Shown: piece after piece, positions 32,233-40,375 of the stretch | Numbering within the stretch: position 1 is the first letter of the stretch | How the letters are laid out: every line of letters begins with the position of its first letter | Origin: Clostridia bacterium | GTDB lineage: Bacteria; Bacillota; Clostridia; Christensenellales; Aristaeellaceae | NCBI GenBank assembly: GCA_017397765.1 | Contig: JAFQIB010000105.1 | Location: 1 to 57,973 of the forward strand | Reading direction: 5' to 3' | DNA length: 57,973 nt | The notes under the pieces: model-generated | Told to the model about the DNA's origin: nothing | What the model saw: the letters and a program-made list of their open reading frames with translations, nothing else | Database searches by the model: none | Made by a program: the position numbers and the translations under genes

Positions 32233-33986
32233 GCAAGCAGAAAAAAGGCCTTGACCTCCAGACCCTCCGGCGCGTGTTTCCCTATGTAAAGCCCTACCGT
32301 CTGCATCTGCTGACGAGCCTTCTGTGCGCCTCGGTCAGCGCCGCCGCTGCGCTGCTGATCCCCATTTTCTCCGGCAACGCCATTGACTGCATGCTCGGCC
32401 CCGGCGCGGTGGACGTGGCAGGCGTGGGCAAATGGGCGCTGCTGATCGCCCTGAGCGCAGTGCTGGCGGCCATTGCCCAGCAGTTCCTGGCGACGAGCAA
32501 CAACCGCATCGCCTATTGCATCAGCCGCGATATTCGCAACGAGACCAGCTGTAAGCTGCAAAGGCTCCCGCTCTCCTATCTGGACGCCCATCCCGCCGGC
32601 GACGTGGTCAGCCGCGTCATCGCGGACGTGGACGCCTTCTCCGACGGTCTGCTGATGGGCTTCACCCAGCTGTTCACCGGCGTGGTCACCATCTGCGGCA
32701 CCCTGGGCATCATGCTGGCACTGAACGTTTCCATCGCCCTGCTGGTGGTGGTGCTCACGCCCCTGAGCCTCTTTGTGGCGGCCTTCATCGCCAAGCGTAC
32801 CCACCGCTATTTCACCGAGCAGGCCAAGGTGCGCGGCGAACAGACGGCCCTGATCAACGAGATGATCGAGGGCCAGAAGGTGATCCAGGCCTTTGGACAC
32901 GAGGATGAAAGCCTGGCAGCCTTCGACGAGATCAACGGCCAGCTGGGCAAGGTCAGCCTGAATGCGACCTTCTTCTCCTCCCTGGTGAACCCCTCCACCC
33001 GCCTGGTCAACAACATCATCTACGCAGCCGTAGGGCTTGTCTGTGCACTCTTTGCCATTGCGGAGAATCCGGCCATGACCATCGGCGGCATGAGCGTTTT
33101 CCTTTCCTACGCCAGCCAGTATGCCAAGCCCTTCAACGAGATCTCCGGCGTGGTGACCGAGCTGCAGAATGCCCTGGCCTGCGTGCGCCGCATCTTCACT
33201 CTGCTGGACGAGCGGGACCGCCCTGCCGACGCAGCGGATGCCGCCGACCTGGATGCGAAGGGACATGTCTCCCTCGCTGACGTGAGCTTCCGCTATGTGC
33301 CCGACCGGCCGCTGATCGAGGATTTCTCCCTGGACGTGCAGCCCGGCCAGCGCATCGCCATCGTCGGCCCCACCGGCTGCGGCAAGACGACGCTGATCAA
33401 CCTGCTCATGCGCTTCTACGACGTGAATGAGGGCGCGATCCGGGTGGACGGCACGGACATCCGCCAGATCAAGCGGCAGGAGCTGCGTCGCAGCATCGGC
33501 ATGGTGCTGCAGGACACCTGGCTCAAGGCCGGCACGATCCGGGAGAACATCGCCTACGGCAAGCCCGACGCGACCCTGGAGGAGATCATCGCCGCCGCCA
33601 AGGCCTCCCACGCCCATTCCTTCATCCGCCGCCTGCCCAACGGCTACGACACCGTCATTACCGAGAACGGCGGCAACCTGTCCGCCGGGCAGAAGCAGCT
33701 GCTGTGCATTGCTCGCGTGATGCTGACGCTGCCGCCCATGCTGATTCTGGACGAGGCCACCTCCTCCATTGACACCCGCACGGAGCTGCGCATCCAGTCC
33801 GCCTTTGCAAAGATGATGGCGGGCCGCACCTCCTTCATCGTGGCTCACCGCCTGTCCACCATCCGCGAGGCAGATGTGATCCTCGTCATGCGGGATGGGC
33901 ACATTGTCGAGCAGGGCAATCACGATACGCTGATTGCCCAAAACGGCTTTTACGCCACACTCTATAACGCACAATTCGGCCTGTAA
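32229..33986 (+). CDS. ABC exporter half-transporter with canonical Walker B
   Basis: A 585-residue partner of the preceding gene. Six N-terminal helices (about 20-320) precede the ATPase domain with Walker A GPTGCGKTT, Walker B MLILDEATSSID with the catalytic Glu, and the switch His in IVAHRLSTI. Its signature is LSAGQ rather than LSGGQ. In a heterodimer that altered signature would pair with the Asp-bearing Walker B of the first protein, so both defects fall in one composite site, as in known asymmetric exporters. It starts ATGA, overlapping the partner stop. A hairpin overlaps its stop codon. Confidence 0.88.
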   Translation: MSKQKKGLDLQTLRRVFPYVKPYRLHLLTSLLCASVSAAAALLIPIFSGNAIDCMLGPGAVDVAGVGKWALLIALSAVLAAIAQQFLATSNNRIAYCISRDIRNETSCKLQRLPLSYLDAHPAGDVVSRVIADVDAFSDGLLMGFTQLFTGVVTICGTLGIMLALNVSIALLVVVLTPLSLFVAAFIAKRTHRYFTEQAKVRGEQTALINEMIEGQKVIQAFGHEDESLAAFDEINGQLGKVSLNATFFSSLVNPSTRLVNNIIYAAVGLVCALFAIAENPAMTIGGMSVFLSYASQYAKPFNEISGVVTELQNALACVRRIFTLLDERDRPADAADAADLDAKGHVSLADVSFRYVPDRPLIEDFSLDVQPGQRIAIVGPTGCGKTTLINLLMRFYDVNEGAIRVDGTDIRQIKRQELRRSIGMVLQDTWLKAGTIRENIAYGKPDATLEEIIAAAKASHAHSFIRRLPNGYDTVITENGGNLSAGQKQLLCIARVMLTLPPMLILDEATSSIDTRTELRIQSAFAKMMAGRTSFIVAHRLSTIREADVILVMRDGHIVEQGNHDTLIAQNGFYATLYNAQFGL

Positions 33987-34007
33987 GGGGCGGGCGCTGC
34001 CCCTTAC
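33983..34007 (+). terminator. Hairpin overlapping the ABC exporter stop codon
   Basis: A 9-bp perfect stem GTAAGGGGC/GCCCCTTAC (33983-33991 with 33999-34007, 7-base loop) contains the TAA stop. No T run follows, so termination would be weak or the hairpin may protect the mRNA end. The remaining bases to 34183 show only small hairpins. Confidence 0.4.
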
Positions 34008-34183
34008 AACCCTGCCAGAGGGACAGATTCAACATCGCTTGCCTTTTTCGCCTTCGGCGAAGTCCCCATTGGGGACACAAGGCTGCACGACGCTCTCTGG
34101 ACGCCCATTTCGCAATGCGGCTGGGCAGATTTCCCCGGGCTGATTCCGCGTGCGGCTTGCAAATGACAGGAAGAGAGGAATTT

Positions 34184-34591
34184 ATGAGCAAATATATCGA
34201 CCGCGCGAAGGTGCTCCGCGCCATTGTTGAACCCCACTACAACTGCGGCCAGTCCGTCATTCTGCCCTTTGCAGAGGAGCTGGGCATCCCGGAGGAGCTG
34301 GTGATGCGCTTTGCCGGCAATTTCGGCGGCGGCATGAAGACCGGCGCGCTGTGCGGCGCAGTCTCCGGCGGCGCAACGGTGCTGTCCCTGTACGGACTGA
34401 ATGACCTGGACACCCTGGCCGACTACTACGCCCGCTTCCGGGCAAAGCATCCCGAAGCCATCGACTGCAAGCCGCTGCTGAATCGCAACGCCGAGCTCGG
34501 CAACGAAAAAAAGCCCTTCTGCGACGGGCTGGTGTACGAGTGCATCGAAATCGCCGAGGCAATGCTGCGCGAGGCCGGGAAAATCGAATAA
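34184..34591 (+). CDS. C_GCAxxG_C_C family protein
   Basis: A 135-residue protein of the C_GCAxxG_C_C family, whose members are small putative redox or metal proteins of unknown function. Conserved Cys are seen at 21 (NCGQSV), 57 (GALCGAVSGG), 95, 113 (PFCDG) and 120 (YECI), with the Gly-rich FGGGMKTGALCG block. The start is ATG at 34184 (MSKYIDRAKV) with GAGAGGA just upstream; a longer in-frame extension has no site. It stands alone after the ABC genes and is followed by a good terminator. Confidence 0.78.
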   Translation: MSKYIDRAKVLRAIVEPHYNCGQSVILPFAEELGIPEELVMRFAGNFGGGMKTGALCGAVSGGATVLSLYGLNDLDTLADYYARFRAKHPEAIDCKPLLNRNAELGNEKKPFCDGLVYECIEIAEAMLREAGKIE

Positions 34592-34600
34592 GGCACACAA

Positions 34601-34638
34601 AAACCCGCATCCGGAACAATCCCGGGCGCGGGTTTTGC
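34601..34638 (+). terminator. Intrinsic terminator after the C_GCAxxG_C_C gene
   Basis: Stem AAACCCGC/GCGGGTTT (34601-34608 with 34628-34635), with an inner CCGG-CCGG pairing, then TTTTGCTT. Ten bases after the stop codon. Confidence 0.8.
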
Positions 34639-34754
34639 TTGTCAGACGGATAGGTGTTATACTCCCAGCTTAACCGGGAGTCAATAGGAAAGGCCTCCTG
34701 TACCATCCTGAGCGTGGTCTGGCAACTGCAAAAGCAAGCGAAGGAGGCAGCATC

Positions 34755-35250
34755 ATGAAAGATGACGTAAGAAGTTTTCACATAGTAAATGGAGATGCAA
34801 GTATCATATTGTGTTTGGGCCGAGGTGCAGGCGACAAAGCATCTGTCGGCAACTGAGCGCAGATATCGGAAAGATCTTGCGAGAGCTATGTGAGAGAAAA
34901 AGTGTGGAAATCATAGCGGCAGAATGCTGTCCGGATCACATCTACATGCGGGTGGCAATACCACTGCATTTATGTGTAGCATCGTTTATGGGGTACCTAG
35001 AGAGCAAAAGTGACTTGATGCTCTTTGACCGACATGCAAACCTGAGGCACAAGGAGGAAAATCGGCATTTCTGATGCCGGGGATACTATGTAGACACGGT
35101 AGGCAAGCGTGAAAATGCGATCAAGGACTATATCAAGAATCAACTGCAAGAGGATATCATGAACGAGCCAATCAGCATGAAGGAGCAAATTGACCCGTTT
35201 ACGGGTGAGCAGGAGAAAACAGGCAAGTTAAAGCAGCCCCCGAGTAGGGG
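34755..35250 (+). pseudogene. IS200/IS605 TnpA relic
   Basis: Remains of a Y1 (HUH) transposase. MKDD at 34755 is followed by a frame shift into CKYHIVFGPRCRRQ. The main piece reads SADIGKILRELCERK, then CPDHIYM (where intact copies have the HIHM/HUH metal motif; the second His is now Tyr), then a TGA where HFWCRGYY is expected. The frame resumes as CRGYYVDTVGK and DPFTGEQ. Stops, frameshift and loss of the HUH His show it is dead. A 6-bp hairpin at 34661-34681 looks like its left end, and the 9-bp hairpin at 35233-35255 its right end. Confidence 0.82.
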
Positions 35251-35255
35251 GCTGC
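35233..35255 (-). terminator. Terminator of rmlAB, shared with the IS200 right-end hairpin
   Basis: On the minus strand a 9-bp perfect stem, loop TACTC, is followed by TTTAACTT, about 45 bases after the rmlB stop. The same hairpin is the likely right end of the IS200 relic, so the element may have supplied the terminator. Confidence 0.6.
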
Positions 35256-35300
35256 CCGTGATAAACTTGCGCTTGTCAGTTTGCACAGAAAACAAACGTC

Positions 35301-36326
35301 TTAGCGATTGCCGTACATCTGCTCGTAGTAGTTCTGATACTCGCCGGAAATGATTTCCTCCCACCACTCCTTGTTGTCCAGATACCACTGGATGGTCTTC
35401 TTGATGCCGTCGGCAAACCTGGTTTCCGGCAGCCAGCCCAGCTCGGAGTGGATCTTGGTGGGATCGATGGCGTAGCGCAGGTCGTGCCCCTTGCGGTCGC
35501 CGACGTAAGTGATCAGGCTCTCGGGCTTGCCAAGCTCCTTGCAGATGATCTTGACAATGTCGATATTGGCCATTTCGTTGTGACCGCCAATATTATACAC
35601 TTCGCCTACACGGCCGTTGTGGATGATCAGGTCGATGGCCTTGCAGTGATCCTCGACGTAGAGCCAGTCGCGGACATTCTCGCCGGTGCCGTAGACGGGC
35701 AGGGGCTTGTCAGCCAGCGCGTTGGCGATCATCAGGGGGATCAGCTTCTCGGGGAAGTGATAGGGGCCGTAGTTGTTGGAGCAGCGGGAGATGGTCACCG
35801 GCAGGCCGAAGGTGCGGTGATAGGCCAGCACCAGCAGGTCAGCGCCCGCCTTGGAGCTGGAGTAGGGGGAGCTGGTGTGGATGGGGGTCTCCTCGGTGAA
35901 GAACAGGTCGGGGCGGTCCAGGGGCAGGTCGCCGTAGACTTCGTCCGTGGAGACCTGGTGATAGCGCTCAATACCATACTTGCGGCAGGCGTCCATCATG
36001 ACCTGGGTGCCCATGATGTTGGTCTGCAGGAACACGCCGGGATTCTCGATGGAGCGGTCCACATGGCTCTCAGCAGCAAAATTGACCACGATGTCGGGAT
36101 GTTCCTCCTCAAAGAGCTGGAACACCGCTTCGCGGTCACAGATGTCCGCCTTCACAAAGCGGAAGTTGGGATGATCCATCACGGACTTCAGCGTGGACAG
36201 ATTGCCGGCATAGGTCAGCTTGTCCAGGCAGATGATGCGATAGTCCGGATACTTCTTCAGCATGTGGAAAATGAAGTTGGAGCCGATAAAGCCAGCGCCG
36301 CCGGTCACAATGATTGTCTTACTCAT
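35301..36326 (-). CDS. rmlB: dTDP-glucose 4,6-dehydratase (RmlB)
   Basis: A 341-residue extended SDR with [10 protein letters not shown] at the N-terminus, the catalytic STDEVYGDL segment, YSSSKAGAD (Tyr-x3-Lys), and the RmlB-type [17 protein letters not shown]. It makes dTDP-4-keto-6-deoxyglucose from dTDP-glucose. It overlaps rmlA by four bases. No rmlC or rmlD is nearby; instead the ketoisomerase at 29659 can use the product, so the pathway here branches toward 3-amino sugars rather than rhamnose, though rhamnose genes could be elsewhere. Confidence 0.95.
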   Translation of the reverse strand: MSKTIIVTGGAGFIGSNFIFHMLKKYPDYRIICLDKLTYAGNLSTLKSVMDHPNFRFVKADICDREAVFQLFEEEHPDIVVNFAAESHVDRSIENPGVFLQTNIMGTQVMMDACRKYGIERYHQVSTDEVYGDLPLDRPDLFFTEETPIHTSSPYSSSKAGADLLVLAYHRTFGLPVTISRCSNNYGPYHFPEKLIPLMIANALADKPLPVYGTGENVRDWLYVEDHCKAIDLIIHNGRVGEVYNIGGHNEMANIDIVKIICKELGKPESLITYVGDRKGHDLRYAIDPTKIHSELGWLPETRFADGIKKTIQWYLDNKEWWEEIISGEYQNYYEQMYGNR

Positions 36327-37201
36327 TCGTCCTTACCATCCTTTGCCAGCATGATCAGATACTGACCGTAATCGGTCATCTTCAGCTCCTCGCCCAATGC
36401 CATCAACTGTTCGGTGGTGATGAAGCCCCTGCGCCAGGCAATCTCTTCAATACAGGAGACGTAGAAACCCTGACGCTCCTGCACGGTTTCAACAAACTCA
36501 GCAGCCTGCAGCATGCCCTTGGGTGAGCCGGTGTCCAGCCATGCCATGCCGCGCTGCATCAGGGAGACCTTGAGCTGTTTCATCGCCAGGTAAGCGTTGT
36601 TGACTGCAGTGATCTCGATCTCGCCGCGGGGAGAGGGCTTGACGTTCTTGGCAATCTCCACCACCCGGTTGTCGTAGAAGTACAGGCCGGGAACGGCGTA
36701 CTTGGATTTGGGCTGTTCAGGCTTCTCTTCAATGGAGACAACGTTTCTATCCTTGTCGAAGGCCACGACACCGAAGGCATGGGGATCTTGAACGGGGTAA
36801 CCGAAGATGGTTGCGCCCACATTGTTTGCCATGGCCTCCTTCAGGATGCCGGTGAAACCGTGGCCGTAGAACACATTGTCGCCCAGGACCAGGCAGACGC
36901 TGTCGTCGCCAATAAAGTCTTCACCGACAATAAAGGCGTCAGCAAGGCCACGGGGTTTATCTTGCACCTTATACTGGAAATCTACGCCGATACGCTTGCC
37001 GTCACCGAGCAGCTTCTCGTACACAGGCAGGTCATCGGGGGTGGAGATGATCAGAATCTCCCGGATGCCCGCCAGAAGCAGAACGCTCAGAGGGTAGTAG
37101 ATCAAGGGCTTGTCGTAAATGGGCAGCAGCTGTTTGGAAACAGCTTTTGTCAGGGGATACAGTCGTGTTCCCTTACCGCCGGCAAGAATGATTCCCTTCA
37201 T
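36323..37201 (-). CDS. rmlA: Glucose-1-phosphate thymidylyltransferase (RmlA)
   Basis: A 292-residue nucleotidyltransferase: [18 protein letters not shown] with the G-x-G-x-R-x-x-P type loop, [12 protein letters not shown], the [10 protein letters not shown] segment, and [15 protein letters not shown]. It makes dTDP-glucose from glucose-1-phosphate and dTTP. The frame extends upstream to 37348, but the family start is MKGIILAGG at 37201, with GAGGA about 11 bases upstream, and the promoter at 37351-37380 gives a 143-base leader. It forms an operon with rmlB. Confidence 0.95.
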   Translation of the reverse strand: MKGIILAGGKGTRLYPLTKAVSKQLLPIYDKPLIYYPLSVLLLAGIREILIISTPDDLPVYEKLLGDGKRIGVDFQYKVQDKPRGLADAFIVGEDFIGDDSVCLVLGDNVFYGHGFTGILKEAMANNVGATIFGYPVQDPHAFGVVAFDKDRNVVSIEEKPEQPKSKYAVPGLYFYDNRVVEIAKNVKPSPRGEIEITAVNNAYLAMKQLKVSLMQRGMAWLDTGSPKGMLQAAEFVETVQERQGFYVSCIEEIAWRRGFITTEQLMALGEELKMTDYGQYLIMLAKDGKDE

Positions 37202-37350
37202 TGCTGATGTTATCCTCGTTTCTCCGGTATATTGCGCTGTTGGCCACAGGCTTGGTGCAGGGGAAAGGCTGCGCAGAGGACAGACCGGTAAATGGTGGGT
37301 CTGTCGGCATACTGTCAGCACTGAAAATGCTGGCATAATAAGCCGCATAT

Positions 37351-37380
37351 ATTATACCTTACATAGTATACATTCGTCAA
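37351..37380 (-). promoter_or_regulatory. Promoter for rmlAB
   Basis: On the minus strand TTGACG (37375-37380) and TATAAT (37351-37356), 18 bases apart. The leader of about 143 bases holds a small hairpin (CAGCA/TGCTG). The rest of the gap to 37586 includes an 8-bp perfect hairpin GGGAAGAA/TTCTTCCC at 37524-37541 but no confident plus-strand promoter. Confidence 0.72.
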
Positions 37381-37586
37381 CCGGATTTTCTTGCACAGAC
37401 CCGCCGTTTCTCCTCGGTTTTTGCATTTTTTGATGCATTTTCCCCGGCTGCGTTTGCCCTGGATAATGTGCTGGGAAAATCTGGTTTCTTGTATCGGGAA
37501 GAGACGGAAAATTCCGCCTTTCCGGGAAGAAGTTTCTTCCCTGATCCGTTATACAGACAAGAAAGAAGCCGAAAGGAGCACTAACC

Positions 37587-38468
37587 ATGAAGAAAATGCT
37601 GCTATTCCTGCTTGCCCTGCTGCTCTGCGCCGGGACGGCCGGCGCGTCTATCCTGCCTGCTGCGGGCGTGGATGAGGACTTCAAGGCCTGGACGGGGATG
37701 GACTGCACGCCTGCGGTGGTGCTGTGCGAGAGCCTGAGCGTCCTGGACGCCCGGGGCGATCAGGGAGGCCGGAAGGTGAGTACCCTGACCTATTCCGGGA
37801 AGACGGTTCCGGTCATCGAAAGCTGGGACGGGTATGCGAAGATCTCGTATCAGGACGGAAGCAGGACGGGCTGGGTGCGCAGCGACTACCTGCTGATGGA
37901 CCCTGCCTGGTATGTCTGCGATGAGGAGCTGCAGGTCTATGCCTATCCGGATACAATGGCGCCCCGTGTGGCCCTGCTGGACAAGGGAACGAAGCTGCCG
38001 ATCCTGACGGAATACACGGATGGTCGGAGCGTTGGCGGCTGGGTGTGCGTGAGCCTCCGGGGCGCGGCGGGCTGGATTCGCAAAACGCCGAAGGATACGG
38101 TCAGCCAGACCTGGTTCCGGCCTGAGCTGCTGGCGGATATCCGCTATGCCCAGCTGACCTGCGGCGATGAGACGATCGGCTGCACCGCCCTCAATATCCT
38201 CACGGAGCTGTCGGCCCTGCTGACCAGCGTGGAGGACAAGGGCGGCATGGTGTCGGGCTGCCCCTTCCTGGCGACCCTGTACCTGGAGCTGGGGGACGGC
38301 CGGCAGCTCGAACTGCAGCTGGCGACGGATTCCTGCTGCGTCTACCGGGTGGACGGGCGGGATTACGCCTATGCCCGCAGCCTGTTCGACCCTGTTGAGG
38401 GCGCGCCGGACAATGAGGTGCTGTTCAGCCTGTTCGGCATGAATGCACAAGACGCCCTGGCAAACTGA
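37587..38468 (+). CDS. Secreted SH3-domain protein
   Basis: A 293-residue protein with a clear signal peptide (about 1-20, MKKMLLFLLALLLCAG). Two SH3-like modules lie at about 40-105 (SLSVLDARG... GWVRSDYLL) and 112-172 (LQVYAYP... GWIRK). Residues 175-293 are an unrecognised acidic domain. AAAGGAG lies eight bases before the ATG. A strong terminator separates it from the next, larger SH3 protein. The exported location and wall-binding role are family-level inference. Confidence 0.72.
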   Translation: MKKMLLFLLALLLCAGTAGASILPAAGVDEDFKAWTGMDCTPAVVLCESLSVLDARGDQGGRKVSTLTYSGKTVPVIESWDGYAKISYQDGSRTGWVRSDYLLMDPAWYVCDEELQVYAYPDTMAPRVALLDKGTKLPILTEYTDGRSVGGWVCVSLRGAAGWIRKTPKDTVSQTWFRPELLADIRYAQLTCGDETIGCTALNILTELSALLTSVEDKGGMVSGCPFLATLYLELGDGRQLELQLATDSCCVYRVDGRDYAYARSLFDPVEGAPDNEVLFSLFGMNAQDALAN

Positions 38469-38492
38469 GCCCGTCACAACTGTAAAATCTCC

Positions 38493-38531
38493 GGCAGTGC
38501 CTTCCGGATGGGACGGAAGGCGCTGCCTTTT
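38493..38531 (+). terminator. Strong intrinsic terminator between SH3 genes
   Basis: A 14-base arm at 38493-38506 pairs with 38514-38527 (one mismatch or wobble), 7-base loop, then TTTT. It sits 25 bases after the stop at 38468. Confidence 0.85.
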
Positions 38532-38560
38532 GCCGTTGTATGGGAAAAGGAGGGAGACTT

Positions 38561-40210
38561 GTGAAAAAATGGTGGGTGCTGATCCTGTGCCTTTTGCCGC
38601 TGCTGGCCCTGGCGGAGGAGATGCGAATTGTGGATGTGGAGGAAACGATGGATTACACGGTGCTGCTGACGGAGGAGGAAGCGGGGCGTTTCATTACCGT
38701 CCGTACGCCGGAGGAAAGCCGCCGCAGCGGCCCGTGGCCGGGGAATACGGTTTTCTACGGCGTCTGGCCCGAGGGCGGGATCGAGCTGCTCTGGGGGGAG
38801 CGGGTCGCCTGGTACAGCTTGCAGACGGATGGAACCTGGCAGCTGACAGGCCTGCATGACGTCAGCGTGGATGACTGGGTTGTCCGGACGCCCTGGGGGC
38901 TGTATGCGCCGCATACGGACCGCTTCATTGTGGGCAGCTGGGATGCGGAGCTGTTTTCGGGCCCGGTGGGGGATGCCCTGTTTGACGATGTTTCATCCCC
39001 GGACCGTACCGGCTGGGCGGTGGTGAAGGCGGATGCCGCGCCCCTGTACGACGCACCGGAAAAGGGCGAGGACAGGGGACGCTTCTTCGCAGGAACCCCT
39101 GCAAGGGTACTGGAAACAAAGCCGGGCTGGGTGCGCCTGTCCGTTGCGGCGGAGGTAGGCCTGAGCGGCTGGATGCAGGCGGAGCAGCTTGCTTTGGGGG
39201 ATGAAATACTGACGGTGGACCCGACGCAGGTGCGCTATACCCTGTCCGATGCGGCATGGGAGACGCTGCCGCCGACGCCGCCCTGGCGCGCTGCCGGAGT
39301 GAAGGGGCCATTCCTCTTTCTGATCACGGAGGCGGGCGTCCGCTGTGCGGTATATGATTGGCTGGACGGGGCTGATACACAGATGATCACCTGGGGCAGG
39401 GCAGCCGTGCAGGACACGGAGGTGCTGCTGGTGCTGACGCAGGAGGGGGACGCCCGGCGGCTGTGGGTCTGCGAGACCGACGGGCAGGGCGGAACGAAGA
39501 TCCGCCGAAGCCTTCCGCTGCCCGGGGATACGGTGCTGACCATCCATCGCGCGGAGGAATACAGCGTGCATGAGATCACCCTGAGCTGGCAGGAGGGACA
39601 GCGCCGCGCCTGCTTCAACCGCCGCCCGGATGGCATGTGGCTGCTGTCCGGCTACGGGGAAGCTTCCGGCTGGACAGCAGTTACCTACTGCGGGACGGCA
39701 GACTGGCTGGGAAGTCCGCCCCGGCCCGCGAATTTCAACGGGCTGTCAGCAACGCTGTTTTCCGCCGACCTGGACGCGCTCTTTGAAGCTGCGGATAGAA
39801 AACACCGGCAAGGCTGGGCGATGGTGGACAGCTTCTTTGCAGATGTGTATGCCGAGCGGGAGGGGGCCTATCTCTGCCGGCTGTGGCAGGGGACGCCGCT
39901 GCGCATCCTGCAGGAGGACGGCGCCTGGTGCGAGGTGGCGCTGGGGGACGGCGGGCTGATCGGCTGGACCTACCGGGCCCGTCTGGCTGTTGCGGAGGAG
40001 GTCGACGGCACGGCCCTGCTGCCGGATCTGGCCTGTACAGCGTTGCAGGAGATTGCTCCTGCCGGGGGGCTGACGATGGACGGCAGCACCTGGAACGATC
40101 TGATCTGGCCTGTGGGGGAAACAGCGGACGGTTCACAGGCCATCCTGCTCATGTGGGACGGGGCGGTGGGCTTCTGTCCGTCGGAGTCCGTCCTGCCTGG
40201 GAATGGATGA
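38561..40210 (+). CDS. Large secreted SH3-domain protein
   Basis: A 549-residue exported protein, signal peptide about 1-18 (MKKWWVLILCLLPLLALA). At least two SH3-like modules are visible (about 160-215 with APLYDAPEKG... GWMQAEQL, and about 415-475 with GAYLCRLWQGTPLRILQEDGAWCEV... GWTYRARL), separated by long segments of unknown fold. The start is GTG at 38561, seven bases after GGAGG; an in-frame ATG at 38540 lies upstream of that site and is unlikely. The function is not recognisable. Confidence 0.68.
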   Translation: MKKWWVLILCLLPLLALAEEMRIVDVEETMDYTVLLTEEEAGRFITVRTPEESRRSGPWPGNTVFYGVWPEGGIELLWGERVAWYSLQTDGTWQLTGLHDVSVDDWVVRTPWGLYAPHTDRFIVGSWDAELFSGPVGDALFDDVSSPDRTGWAVVKADAAPLYDAPEKGEDRGRFFAGTPARVLETKPGWVRLSVAAEVGLSGWMQAEQLALGDEILTVDPTQVRYTLSDAAWETLPPTPPWRAAGVKGPFLFLITEAGVRCAVYDWLDGADTQMITWGRAAVQDTEVLLVLTQEGDARRLWVCETDGQGGTKIRRSLPLPGDTVLTIHRAEEYSVHEITLSWQEGQRRACFNRRPDGMWLLSGYGEASGWTAVTYCGTADWLGSPPRPANFNGLSATLFSADLDALFEAADRKHRQGWAMVDSFFADVYAEREGAYLCRLWQGTPLRILQEDGAWCEVALGDGGLIGWTYRARLAVAEEVDGTALLPDLACTALQEIAPAGGLTMDGSTWNDLIWPVGETADGSQAILLMWDGAVGFCPSESVLPGNG

Positions 40211-40281
40211 AGCAGGAGCGCCGGATTTCTCAAGTGTCGCCGGCGCTGCCTGAAAGCTGCGCCGCGGCGCTCACAATGACG

Positions 40282-40310
40282 TTGCATGCCATGCTGCCCT
40301 GTGGTACAAT
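40282..40310 (+). promoter_or_regulatory. Promoter for the flotillin gene
   Basis: TTGCAT (40282-40287) and TACAAT (40305-40310), 17-base spacer. The leader to the ATG at 40376 contains a perfect AAAGGAGGT ribosome site. Confidence 0.65.
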
Positions 40311-40375
40311 TAAATCACAGGGAAGGGGCATTTCCTTCCCGGCAGCGAGGATAGGATTTACAAAGGAGGTACATC

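Larger units (their letters stand above)
34661..35255 (+). mobile_element. Decayed IS200/IS605-type element
   Basis: Bounded by the left hairpin ACTCCC/GGGAGT (34661-34681) and the right hairpin GCAGCCCCC/GGGGGCTGC (35233-35255), the subterminal structures expected for single-strand transposition. The enclosed transposase is broken. No accessory tnpB is present. Confidence 0.65.

Noticed and set aside
30388-33974. Two long minus-strand frames (606 and 601 codons) opposite the ABC exporter genes
   Set aside because: The plus strand encodes complete ABC transporters with all motifs. The minus-strand products are His/Gln/Ala-rich shadows.
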